From Candidatus Binatia bacterium (GTDB lineage: Bacteria; Desulfobacterota; Binatia; Bin18): a DNA stretch of 64,000 nucleotides. Position numbers and translations under genes: made by a program. The stretch spans positions 132,501-196,500 of the forward strand of contig JAJDTY010000007.1 in NCBI GenBank assembly GCA_022826945.1, read 5' to 3'. Positions 1 to 9,359 of the stretch are shown here, in pieces. The notes beneath the pieces were generated by a model that was given only the letters and a program-made list of their open reading frames with translations, was not told the DNA's origin and ran no database searches. Numbering within the stretch: position 1 is the first letter of the stretch; each line of letters starts with the position of its first letter.

Positions 1-1062
<1,062 letters not shown>

Positions 1063-1189
1063 AATGGAGTAAGGAAAACGAGTTTCCTTAATATAGGCTT
1101 AGGCATGTATTCTGCATACTGGCACTTCCTCCTGGTGGAGGAAGTTCTTACTACTGTTTAGCTTTCAAAGAGCTTTCCGCGAACTTCTA
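1063..1189 (-). other. rRNA operon leader with boxA-like element and hairpins
   Basis: This is the transcribed leader between the rRNA promoter and 16S. It contains a boxA-like GCTCTTTGAAA (1163-1173, minus strand), as used by the Nus antitermination complex. It also has a perfect 9-bp hairpin with a 4-base loop (1124-1145), a 7-bp hairpin (1071-1089) and a short stem directly before the 16S landmark (1054-1069). The hairpins are plausible RNase III or folding elements; that role is inferred. Confidence 0.65.
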
Positions 1190-1218
1190 CTTATAGAGAC
1201 TCGCCTCACCCTTGTCAA
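1190..1218 (-). promoter_or_regulatory. sigma-70-type rRNA promoter
   Basis: On the minus strand TTGACA (1218-1213) and TATAAG (1195-1190) are separated by exactly 17 bases, a near-consensus housekeeping promoter about 130 bases upstream of 16S. The orientation and distance fit an rrn P1-type promoter. Confidence 0.85.
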
Positions 1219-1405
1219 GCGGGACAAAAGTTTCGTACCGCTCAATGTGAATAAGGTCAGCAGGTCTCCACGGGAACTTACCTTCTCCCTTGAGCTCTGC
1301 GAAGAGGTCTTGTATCTTTACCGGCAAGCGAAGTCAACTCCTCAACCATATACACATAGTGTGGCAAGGCTCCCTGCCACGGGTGAATTCTAAGGATGTC
1401 ATCTT

Positions 1406-2851
1406 ATGAAAAATCCTCCGGTCGACTCTCAATCACAATTTCTTGATCAATATGACCTGACAGATCGGCAACTGGAGCAGGTTCTCGAGACCGCAGTTGA
1501 ACGTCGAGCAGATTATGCGGACATTTACTTTGAATCCCGAACGGCTGAAGCGCTCTCTCTCGAGGAAGGGATTGTGAAAAAAGCTTCTCGCTCGGTCTCT
1601 CAGGGTGCTGGCGTCCGTGTCCTTGCTGGTGATAAAACAGGCTACGCCCATTCTGACGAAATTACACAGGAAACACTCCAAGTCGCCGCACGAACAGCGA
1701 GGGCTATTACCCAAGAGACAACGCAGACCCAAGTTGTTCCTCTACAGCGTACTCAGCCACACAGAGACCTCTATCCTCTTGCCACTCCCCCTATCGCAGT
1801 TCCTCTCCAGGACAAGATCCAACTCCTCCAGCAAATCGATGAAGAAGCACGGGCGTATGACCCTCGGGTTACCAACGTTCTCGCCTCCGTTGCCGTTGAG
1901 CAGAAAAATGTTTTGATTCTCTCATCGGATGGCAGCGTCGCTGTAGACACCCGCCCGCTCCTGCGTCTCCAGGTGACCTGTATCGCTGAGGACGGTACGA
2001 CACGGCAACAGGGGAGTTATGGCGGTGGCGGGCGCGTCGAGTTTGATTTTGTCTATGATGATGCTCGCTGGAAAACTTTCACAAAGGAGGCAGCCCGCCA
2101 GGCGATTCTCGGGCTGGAGGCGATTGATGCTCCTGCAGGATCTCTTTCAGTTGTGCTGGGGTCCGGCTGGCCGGGCATTCTTCTGCATGAGGCGATTGGC
2201 CACGGTCTTGAGGGCGATTTCAACCGTAAGAAAGTCTCTGCCTTTAGTGATCGCCTGGGCCGGCGAGTTGCGTCCGAACTTTGTACGGTCGTTGACGACG
2301 GGACCCTACCGAACCGCCGCGGGTCTTTAAATTGCGACGATGAAGGCACGCCCACGGGTCGCACAGTCCTCATAGAAAACGGCACCCTCACCGGCTATCT
2401 GCAGGACCGTCTCAACGCCAAGCTGATGAATATGCAACCGACCGGGAACGGGCGGCGGGAGAGTTTTGCCCATGTTCCCATGCCCCGCATGACGAATACG
2501 TTCATGCTGCCCGGTGAATCAACACCGGAAGATATTATTCGTTCGGTTCCGAACGGCCTGTACGCCGTCTCTTTTGGGGGAGGCCAGGTTGACATTACCA
2601 GCGGGAAATTCGTCTTTTCAGCAAGTGAGGCCTATCTGATTGAAGATGGGAAAGTCACGCGCCCCGTCAAAGGCGCTACCCTGATTGGGAATGGGCCGGA
2701 TGTTCTAACGCGTATTTCCATGGTCGGCAATGATCTCAAGCTTGACGAAGGCATTGGTACCTGTGGCAAAGAAGGCCAGTCCGTCCCGGTTGGCGTCGGC
2801 CTTCCCACTATCCGCGTCGATGGACTGACTGTCGGCGGAACTCAGGCATAG
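1406..2851 (+). CDS. tldD: TldD metalloprotease subunit
   Basis: This is TldD of the TldD/TldE heterodimeric peptidase family, which in E. coli degrades unfolded peptides and helps mature microcin B17 and CcdA. The 481-residue length equals that of E. coli TldD. The catalytic HEXXXH-type motif HEAIGHGLEGD lies at residues 261-271, and the C-terminal half has the Gly-rich core typical of the family. The ATG at 1406 has an AAGGA about 10 bases upstream. The partner gene tldE follows 68 bases downstream. No RiPP precursor or other modification gene lies nearby, so a general proteolytic role is likeliest. Confidence 0.95.
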   Translation: MKNPPVDSQSQFLDQYDLTDRQLEQVLETAVERRADYADIYFESRTAEALSLEEGIVKKASRSVSQGAGVRVLAGDKTGYAHSDEITQETLQVAARTARAITQETTQTQVVPLQRTQPHRDLYPLATPPIAVPLQDKIQLLQQIDEEARAYDPRVTNVLASVAVEQKNVLILSSDGSVAVDTRPLLRLQVTCIAEDGTTRQQGSYGGGGRVEFDFVYDDARWKTFTKEAARQAILGLEAIDAPAGSLSVVLGSGWPGILLHEAIGHGLEGDFNRKKVSAFSDRLGRRVASELCTVVDDGTLPNRRGSLNCDDEGTPTGRTVLIENGTLTGYLQDRLNAKLMNMQPTGNGRRESFAHVPMPRMTNTFMLPGESTPEDIIRSVPNGLYAVSFGGGQVDITSGKFVFSASEAYLIEDGKVTRPVKGATLIGNGPDVLTRISMVGNDLKLDEGIGTCGKEGQSVPVGVGLPTIRVDGLTVGGTQA

Positions 2852-2919
2852 GAAGCGGAGTGCGCAACGACCACACTCCGCGTGCTGTGGAGTCTTCCCC
2901 CTCACAATAAAGGACAGAT

Positions 2920-4260
2920 ATGGACCTGACAGAACTTGCCGCAGATGTTCTTGATCAAGCCCGTCAGCAGGGTGCAACCGCAGGAGATTTAGTGATTGCG
3001 AGCGGGGAATCTTTTTCTGCAGGTATTCGCCTGGGAAAAGTTGAGAAAATTCAAAACTCCCAAGAGAAACGGATGGGGCTGCGCCTTTTTGCGGGTCAGA
3101 GCAGTGCTATTACCTCGACCGCAAATTTTACTCAGGCCGCATTACAGGCTTTTGTGACGGAAACCTTCGATCTTGCCAAAGCGACGGCGGCCGATGAATT
3201 CTCCGGTCTCCCCGCCCAGTCAGATTTGGCCCAGGACGTTCCAGACCTCGATCTCTCCGATACCAATGCGCCCCTTACGGTAGAGGAGAAACTTACGCGG
3301 GCCCGAGAAGCGGAGGAAGCAGCGTTTGCCAGCGATTCAAGAATTACGAATTCCGAGGGTGCCGAGTTTGCGAATGCATCTCGTGAAATGGTCTATGCAA
3401 ACTCCTTGGGATTTTGTGGCAGCTACCACACCACGAGCTTCTCGTTGAGTGTTGTTCCGGTCGCTTCCCAAGATGGAGGGATGCAGCGAGATTACTGGTA
3501 TTCATCACAACGCAAACTCAAGGATCTTGAAGCGGCAAAAGCGGTCGGCCAAAAAGCTGCAGAACGGACGGTCCGTCGTCTTGGGGCAAAACAAGTCCGG
3601 ACCCAAGACGCGCCGGTTGTCTTTGAACCGGAGATGGCGGCCAGTTTACTCCGTCATCTGGCCAGTGCGATTTCCGGCTCGGCCTTATATCGAAAGACTT
3701 CTTTCCTCCTGGATAAAGTCGGCGAGAAGATTGCGGCAGATGGGCTCTTTGTCGAAGACCACGCACGCATTCCCTCCGCTTTAGGTTCAAAACCTTTTGA
3801 TGGAGAAGGACTGCCGACCCGCCAGAATATTGTTGTTGAGGACGGGGTGCTCACGAGCTATCTCCTGGATACCTATTCTGCCCGTAAACTCGGCCTCCGG
3901 TCCACGGGCAACGCTAGCCGCTCTTTTGCTGATACTCCGGCCGCCAGCACAACGAATTTCTTCTTACGGCCCGGTACGACCCCACCCGAGGATATTATTC
4001 GTTCGGTTCGCTCCGGCTTATACGTCACCGAGTTGTCCGGATTCGGTGTCAACTCCGTGACGGGCGATTATTCGCGGGGGGCGGTTGGGCTGTGGATCGA
4101 AGACGGAGAGATCGCCTATCCGGTGGAGGAGATCACTATCGCCGGCAATCTGCTCGATATGTTCAAAAACATTGAGGTCATAGGCAACGACTTAGAACGG
4201 CGCGGGACGATCTCCGCACCAACAGTGAAAATTGCCCGTATGACGATTGCCGGAATATAA
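2920..4260 (+). CDS. tldE: TldE/PmbA protease subunit
   Basis: This is the partner subunit of TldD (PmbA/TldE), 446 residues, the usual family length. It shares the family fold with TldD (compare TPEDIIRSV and TPPEDIIRSV in the two proteins) but lacks the HEXXXH motif, as expected for the non-catalytic subunit that closes over the TldD active site. The ATG at 2920 is preceded by an AAAGGACA ribosome site. It sits 68 bases after tldD on the same strand, so the two are probably co-transcribed and assemble in the cytoplasm. Confidence 0.94.
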   Translation: MDLTELAADVLDQARQQGATAGDLVIASGESFSAGIRLGKVEKIQNSQEKRMGLRLFAGQSSAITSTANFTQAALQAFVTETFDLAKATAADEFSGLPAQSDLAQDVPDLDLSDTNAPLTVEEKLTRAREAEEAAFASDSRITNSEGAEFANASREMVYANSLGFCGSYHTTSFSLSVVPVASQDGGMQRDYWYSSQRKLKDLEAAKAVGQKAAERTVRRLGAKQVRTQDAPVVFEPEMAASLLRHLASAISGSALYRKTSFLLDKVGEKIAADGLFVEDHARIPSALGSKPFDGEGLPTRQNIVVEDGVLTSYLLDTYSARKLGLRSTGNASRSFADTPAASTTNFFLRPGTTPPEDIIRSVRSGLYVTELSGFGVNSVTGDYSRGAVGLWIEDGEIAYPVEEITIAGNLLDMFKNIEVIGNDLERRGTISAPTVKIARMTIAGI

Positions 4261-4268
4261 CCGTCCTT

Positions 4269-4297
4269 TTGTCAAATACCCGGGAAGGCGCTAGGTT
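4269..4297 (+). promoter_or_regulatory. promoter for a leaderless transcript
   Basis: TTGTCA (4269-4274), a 17-base spacer and TAGGTT (4292-4297) precede the GTG start at 4307 by only 9 bases. No Shine-Dalgarno sequence is present, so transcription would begin almost at the start codon. Confidence 0.5.
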
Positions 4298-4306
4298 ACG
4301 CTCCGC

Positions 4307-6205
4307 GTGCGACAAAAACTCTACGACTATCTCGCGGACCGGCCAGGCGGGGTAACCTCGACCGAGTTGCTCCACGAGATTTTCGTCTCAGGCGCGATTG
4401 CCCCCTTTCCTTCTCAACGTGATCCGGAACTGGGCGCCCGTCTCATCCATGCGGCCCTTGGTGCTGATCAGCACTGTTCCTACGATGCGAAAACGGACCG
4501 CTGGACGCTCACCCTCCATGCCGACCTCGATCGACCACTCCACGATATCCAGTTTGTCGTTCTTGACCTCGAAACAACCGGCCTCAAACCCGGTAAAGCG
4601 GCCATGACTGAAGTCGCCGCAATTCGAGTCAGCCACGGGAAGTTTGGCGAGGAGTTTCATACCCTACTCAATCCGGGCCGGCATGTTCCAGCCGGGATAA
4701 CCCGTTTGACCGGCATCACCGATGCCATGCTCAGAGACCAGCCCCGGATTGAAGATATCTTTCCTCAGTTGCAACGTTTTCTCGGCCAGGCAGTGATCGT
4801 TGCCCATAACGCCAGCTTTGACCTTGGCTTCCTCAACTTTGACGCGCACCGTCTCGTCGCTGCCCCTTTGCGTAACCTCTCCGTTTGCACCCTGAAGCTG
4901 GCCAGACGACTGCTATCCGGTATTCGGTCCCGTTCACTCGACTCGGTCGCCGCCCACCTTGGCGTCTCGTACCCGACCCAACATCGCGCCTTGGCCGATG
5001 CGCGGGTGACGGCGGAAGTCTTTTGTATTTTTCTGGAGCGACTCGCCCAACAAGGAGTCACCACGCTCGGCCAGCTAATCGAGTTTCAGCACAGCGCCCG
5101 CGATGGTCGCCGTTTTGAATGTTTTGTCCCCCGCCCGACTCTGGCAAATATTCCGGCAAGCCCCGGAGTATATCGGATGCTCGGCGCAGAGGGGAAGCTG
5201 CTCTACATCGGTAAGGCCAAGAATCTTCATCGTCGAGTCAACTCCTATTTCACCAATTCTTCGGGACATAGCGACAAGGTCCTCGACTTGGTCCGCCACG
5301 CACGCGACGTTGTCTACGAACAAACCGGCTCAGAGCTTGAGGCGTCTTTACGTGAGGCTAGTCTGATTCGCACCCTCAAACCGCCGTATAATCGACTTTC
5401 CAAGCACCTTCCCCGCGTCGCATTTCTCAAACTCAGCGTCAGGAATGCTTATCCCCGCCTGTCGGTCACGGCAAAACCGGGAAGTGATCGCGCCCTGTAT
5501 ATCGGTCCGTTCCGCAATCGCGACTTCGCCGAGCGAGCCCAACGACTCCTCGCTCGGCTTTTTGGTCTCAGAACCTGTCCAGGCAACCTCTCGCCAGCTC
5601 CCGAATCGTCGCCTTGCGTGAGCGGTCAAATTGGTGCCTGTACCGCACCGTGCGTAGGGTGGGTCTCACGCGAGGCATACCGGGAGCAAGTGCAGCGTTT
5701 CAACACAGCTCTCAATGGTGAAGTCTCAATACTGCGAGAAACATTACTAGTAAAACGTGACCGTCTTGCCGCGGATTTGCAATACGAAGGGGCCGCCCGC
5801 CTACAGCAGGATATCGAGTTGCTCGACCATATCCTCCATTTGCATCAGCGCTTTCATTGGATTGTGACGCGGGCGAATGCCTTGCTCTTATTGCCCAGCC
5901 GCCAAACTGAAACGGCCCAGGCCTATCTTGTCCTCAACGGCCGTCTGATCGAAAATCGCGCGGTCTCCAGTCTGGACGACCTGGAATATTTAGCGGCCCT
6001 CGCGGACGAACATTTTGATACAGATTGTAATGTCCCTTTGCGGCCGCACGAGATTGACGCCAGTGTGATTCTTTCCGCTTGGCTGCGGAACCCGGAGCAA
6101 GCACAGAGTGCTGTTTTTCCGATTGGTGCCCCGTCGACACTCAGCACTCAACTGGACGAGCTTCAAATAGCGCTGAGCGACCTCCAACGAATTGAGTGTG
6201 CATGA
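4307..6205 (+). CDS. DEDDh exonuclease fused to GIY-YIG (UvrC N-terminal-like) nuclease
   Basis: This 632-residue hybrid has a DnaQ-type 3'-5' exonuclease domain followed by a UvrC/Cho-like GIY-YIG domain. The exonuclease motif DLETTG begins at residue 87 and the late motif HRALADA lies near residue 227. The GIY-YIG signature runs from GVY (about residue 287) to LLYIGKAKN. A UVR-like helical segment (about 470-505) follows. Similar fusions are known from actinobacteria (the Rv2191 type) and other phyla and are presumed to act in DNA repair. It lacks the C-terminal RNase H-like and HhH regions of full UvrC. The GTG start has no ribosome site but sits 9 bases behind a promoter-like element. Confidence 0.88.
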   Translation: MRQKLYDYLADRPGGVTSTELLHEIFVSGAIAPFPSQRDPELGARLIHAALGADQHCSYDAKTDRWTLTLHADLDRPLHDIQFVVLDLETTGLKPGKAAMTEVAAIRVSHGKFGEEFHTLLNPGRHVPAGITRLTGITDAMLRDQPRIEDIFPQLQRFLGQAVIVAHNASFDLGFLNFDAHRLVAAPLRNLSVCTLKLARRLLSGIRSRSLDSVAAHLGVSYPTQHRALADARVTAEVFCIFLERLAQQGVTTLGQLIEFQHSARDGRRFECFVPRPTLANIPASPGVYRMLGAEGKLLYIGKAKNLHRRVNSYFTNSSGHSDKVLDLVRHARDVVYEQTGSELEASLREASLIRTLKPPYNRLSKHLPRVAFLKLSVRNAYPRLSVTAKPGSDRALYIGPFRNRDFAERAQRLLARLFGLRTCPGNLSPAPESSPCVSGQIGACTAPCVGWVSREAYREQVQRFNTALNGEVSILRETLLVKRDRLAADLQYEGAARLQQDIELLDHILHLHQRFHWIVTRANALLLLPSRQTETAQAYLVLNGRLIENRAVSSLDDLEYLAALADEHFDTDCNVPLRPHEIDASVILSAWLRNPEQAQSAVFPIGAPSTLSTQLDELQIALSDLQRIECA

Positions 6206-6238
6206 GACTCAGCGGAGAACATGAGGATCTTTAGGGAC

Positions 6239-6267
6239 TTGCGACCCGCCGAACCGCCCCCTATAGT
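6239..6267 (+). promoter_or_regulatory. promoter of the PEP-mutase-like operon
   Basis: TTGCGA (6239-6244) and TATAGT (6262-6267) are 17 bases apart. The ATG at 6277 follows the -10 element by 9 bases and has no Shine-Dalgarno sequence, so the message would be leaderless. This favours the ATG at 6277 over the in-frame TTG at 6268, which would lie upstream of the transcription start. Confidence 0.55.
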
Positions 6268-6276
6268 TTGCCCACC

Positions 6277-7947
6277 ATGACAGCAACGGCACGCCTGCAG
6301 GAATTACTCAAGCAGCCCGGACCAGCCTTAGTTCTAGGGGCCCACGACGCCCTGTCTGCCCGACTGGCCCAGGAGGCCGGATTTGATGCCATCTGGGCCA
6401 GCGGTTTTGGCATCTCGGCCACCAATGCCATGCCGGACGCTAATATACTCACAATGAGCGAGACTTTGGAGGCGGTACGGCGGATGAGCGCCGCAGTGAG
6501 CATTCCGGTGATTGCCGACTGTGATAACGGCTTTGGCAACGCCATTAACGTCATGCGCACGGTGACTGAGTACGAGCATGCTGGGGCAGCCGGCATTTGT
6601 ATTGAAGACAATATCTTTCCCAAACGGTGTAGCTTTTACGCCGGAGTCCAACGCGAACTCGTCCCGATTGACGAGCACGCCCGGAAAATCCAGGCTGCGA
6701 CGGCCGCACGGCAGAATGCCGACTTTGTCATCGTTGCTCGCACAGAGGCTTTTATCGCTGGCTGGGGGAAAAATGAGGCCCTGCATCGAGCCCGCGCTTA
6801 TGTTGAGGCAGGTGCTGATGCCATCCTCATCCATTCCAAAGCGGCAACGTTTGACGAAGAGCTGAGAGATTTTGCGGCGAGCTGGGACATGTCCTGTCCG
6901 CTCGTATCCGTACCAACGACCTATGCCGATATTACTGCTCACGACCTGGCCGCCGCCGGTTTTCAGCTCGTTATTTTTGCCAACCAGACCCTGCGCGCCG
7001 CCGTCACCGGGATGCGAAACGCACTGACGACTCTCAAACGGGAAGGCCGACCGGCAGCGGTTGACGAGCAGATTGTGACATTACCTGAAATCTACGACCT
7101 CGTTGGTGTTTCGGACCTTCAGGCCAACGAAAAGAAATTTCTCGTCCCCGGCGGCCATGAAGTGACCGCGATTATTATTGCGGCCGGCTTTGAGGAAGAC
7201 CTCTTACCCCTGATTGAGGACCGCCCAAAGGCCATGCTTGAAATTAGGGGCAAGACCATTCTGGAGCGACAGATTCAGGTACTGAACGAGTGTGGGGTCA
7301 AAGATATTGTCGTTGTCCGAGGCTATCATAAAGAGCAGATCAATCTGCCGAATATCCGTTATTATGACAACGACCGCTTCCGTGAGACTGGTGAGCTCGC
7401 CTCCCTCTTTCTGGCCGAGGCGGAGATGACGGACCGTTTTCTTTTTCTGTATTCGGACATTCTTCTCGATCCTTCCATTCTCGAAAAATTGCTCAAGTCT
7501 CAAGCTGAGATCAGCATCGTGGTTGACCGTGCTTGGAACGATCACGAACCTGGACAGGCAGAGGTACGGAGGAAGAAGCCGGACCTAGTGGTCACCCATC
7601 GACCGCCCAAGACGGGCTATCGCTACCTCCCAACCGCCGAGACCACGACGCTGACGCAGATAGGCCAGGAGATTATGCCGCAGGATGCCGATGGTGAATT
7701 TATTGGTCTCGCCATGTTCTCCGCCTCGGGAGCACACGTCTTGCGGACGACCTATCAGGAGCTTCAGACATGTAATGCGGCACATCGCTTCCATGAGGCA
7801 AGCACCCTGGAAACCGCAGCCTTCACCGACATGCTCCAAGAGCTCATTAACCGCAAACACGACATCGCCTGTGTGGACATTTATAAGGGTTGGCTTGAAA
7901 TCGACACCTTCGAAGATTACCGACGTGCCTGGGCAAAAATCCACTAG
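6277..7947 (+). CDS. PEP mutase/isocitrate lyase-family domain fused to a nucleotidyltransferase-like domain
   Basis: Residues 1 to about 280 form a PEP mutase/isocitrate-lyase superfamily TIM barrel: WASGFGISATN near residue 40, the metal-site loop ADCDNGFGN near 85, and EDNIFPKRCSF at 110-120. PEP mutases that make phosphonopyruvate normally carry EDK-x5-NS at the last site. Here it reads EDN-x5-CS, and KRC recalls the catalytic Cys of C-C lyases such as PrpB. From about residue 290 a LicC-like sugar/choline nucleotidyltransferase domain follows. It keeps RPKAMLEI, but the Gly-x-Gly-Thr-Arg loop is replaced by AAGFEEDLLPL. A phosphonate-cytidylylating enzyme is the nearest known architecture, but altered motifs make the reaction uncertain. 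It probably heads an operon with the next two genes. Confidence 0.8.
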   Translation: MTATARLQELLKQPGPALVLGAHDALSARLAQEAGFDAIWASGFGISATNAMPDANILTMSETLEAVRRMSAAVSIPVIADCDNGFGNAINVMRTVTEYEHAGAAGICIEDNIFPKRCSFYAGVQRELVPIDEHARKIQAATAARQNADFVIVARTEAFIAGWGKNEALHRARAYVEAGADAILIHSKAATFDEELRDFAASWDMSCPLVSVPTTYADITAHDLAAAGFQLVIFANQTLRAAVTGMRNALTTLKREGRPAAVDEQIVTLPEIYDLVGVSDLQANEKKFLVPGGHEVTAIIIAAGFEEDLLPLIEDRPKAMLEIRGKTILERQIQVLNECGVKDIVVVRGYHKEQINLPNIRYYDNDRFRETGELASLFLAEAEMTDRFLFLYSDILLDPSILEKLLKSQAEISIVVDRAWNDHEPGQAEVRRKKPDLVVTHRPPKTGYRYLPTAETTTLTQIGQEIMPQDADGEFIGLAMFSASGAHVLRTTYQELQTCNAAHRFHEASTLETAAFTDMLQELINRKHDIACVDIYKGWLEIDTFEDYRRAWAKIH

Positions 7948-8007
7948 CTCCGAGATGGCTGGTACGAGCATCCCAGGCTTGCTTCACAGTCTTGCGTGGA
8001 GTGACCT

Positions 8008-8973
8008 ATGGACTTTCAAAATATTGACACGCTTATCAAAAATGAGTACGCGTTTTTCTTGCGCGAGCAGAACAATTGGAGCCTTACCGCCGGCCCGCAG
8101 GACCTCGAGCTTGTTGCCCACGCGCTACGCGTCCTCTTGCACGCACGAAGCACTCCAGATTTCCTGGACGACTATTGTGCGCTCGTGGCCTGTCAGAATG
8201 GGGACGGCGGCTGGAGTCCTCTCTCTTCCGATACCGAGAGTACCGTTTGGGTGTCGGCGTTCTGCGGCCTCATGCTTATTCGCGGCAACCAGTTTCTTCT
8301 ACATGCGCAACTGACCCAGTCGGTCCAGCAGGCCATCGACTATTTTCTCGATACCCAACACCAGGACGGTCGGTGGGTTGACCCGGCCTGGGCCGACCTG
8401 GATACGACCAGCCATCCAGTCAGTTTTTTTAATGTAGTCATAGCCCTGGGTGAAACCCACAGGCAGCAAGAGGTTCGGCACGCCTGGCAGCAGGGCATGC
8501 GTTTTATCATCGACAACCAGAGCCCAGATGGCGGCTGGTATGATGATGAATTTCATCCGTCCGGCGTAGAGATTACTGCCCATTTAATCCAAGATGCACT
8601 GGTCGCCGACCTCGTTCTTGATCAACAGGTTAGCGGGGTTCGCGAGGCGTGCGCCAAAGGGGCCGCCCGGTTGTGTGACTGGCAGGCCCGATCCGGCTCG
8701 TGGGACGAAGAGAACGTTGACCACACCATGGACTGTACGCGATCGCTCATGCTGGTGACTCATATTCTGCAAGACTCCCACAAGCGTGAGACTATTCTGC
8801 GTGGCCTGAGTTGGATTCTGGACAATAAGAACGACCGCGGCTGGGGCGACTTTCCAGGCATGGAGACAAATCTGGAACGCACCTGCGATGGCATCGATAC
8901 CCTGCTGAAATATCAAGCCTATAGCAACAGCGGCACGCACGAGGTGGTCAAGCTCTGGGGGTATCTGCCCTAG
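8008..8973 (+). CDS. alpha/alpha-toroid QW-repeat protein (prenyltransferase/squalene cyclase-like)
   Basis: This 321-residue soluble protein has repeated QW-type motifs: QNGDGGW (about residue 64), QDGRW (about 120), SPDGGW (about 172), RSGSW (about 230) and NDRGWGD (about 275). These mark the prenyltransferase/squalene oxidase alpha-barrel fold. The DxDD acid motif of class II terpene cyclases is not visible, and no membrane insertion segment or signal peptide is seen. It could be a non-canonical cyclase or a binding or processing protein. It starts 60 bases after the PEP-mutase-like gene, behind a GGAG ribosome site, and is followed after 15 bases by a Rieske protein, so the three are very likely one operon. 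Confidence 0.75.
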   Translation: MDFQNIDTLIKNEYAFFLREQNNWSLTAGPQDLELVAHALRVLLHARSTPDFLDDYCALVACQNGDGGWSPLSSDTESTVWVSAFCGLMLIRGNQFLLHAQLTQSVQQAIDYFLDTQHQDGRWVDPAWADLDTTSHPVSFFNVVIALGETHRQQEVRHAWQQGMRFIIDNQSPDGGWYDDEFHPSGVEITAHLIQDALVADLVLDQQVSGVREACAKGAARLCDWQARSGSWDEENVDHTMDCTRSLMLVTHILQDSHKRETILRGLSWILDNKNDRGWGDFPGMETNLERTCDGIDTLLKYQAYSNSGTHEVVKLWGYLP

Positions 8974-8988
8974 AATTACGCCCGATTT

Positions 8989-9312
8989 ATGCCGTCTCAC
9001 GCTCCGGCAAAAAGCGGCTGGCAGGCAGTCTGCCAAGTCGACGAACTTCCCCCAGGGGAACGGAAGCTCGTCACAGTCGACGGCGTGGAGATTGCCCTTT
9101 TCAATATCGACGGAGCAGTCTTTGCTATCAACAATCGCTGTCCTCACCGAAAAGGCCCCTTGATTCGCGGCTATACAGACAGTGAGGGCGGCATCAAATG
9201 TCCGATGCACGGCTGGCGATTTGATCTCCGGACTGGACAGAGTCGACGGCCAGCCCAGGCCACGACGTACCGGACAAAAATCGAGGCTGGGACTGTTTGC
9301 CTGATGCTCTAG
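8989..9312 (+). CDS. small Rieske [2Fe-2S] ferredoxin-like protein
   Basis: This 107-residue protein consists of little more than one Rieske domain. The cluster ligands are in CPHRKGPL (about residues 46-53) and CPMHGWRF (about 67-74), the C-x-H...C-x2-H arrangement. It resembles NirD or ferredoxin components of Rieske oxygenase systems. There is no signal peptide or membrane anchor, so it would act in the cytoplasm as an electron carrier. No oxygenase alpha subunit or reductase lies nearby. The 15-base gap to the QW-repeat gene indicates co-transcription, which suggests a redox step in the same unknown pathway. Confidence 0.85.
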   Translation: MPSHAPAKSGWQAVCQVDELPPGERKLVTVDGVEIALFNIDGAVFAINNRCPHRKGPLIRGYTDSEGGIKCPMHGWRFDLRTGQSRRPAQATTYRTKIEAGTVCLML

Positions 9313-9359
9313 TTTTACTTATCGAACTCTCCTCTCTGACCTGCCGATCGACTGATGAC

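Noticed and set aside
8008-8973. Classical squalene-hopene or class II terpene cyclase
   Set aside because: QW-type repeats are present but the protein is half the usual length and no DxDD motif is visible.
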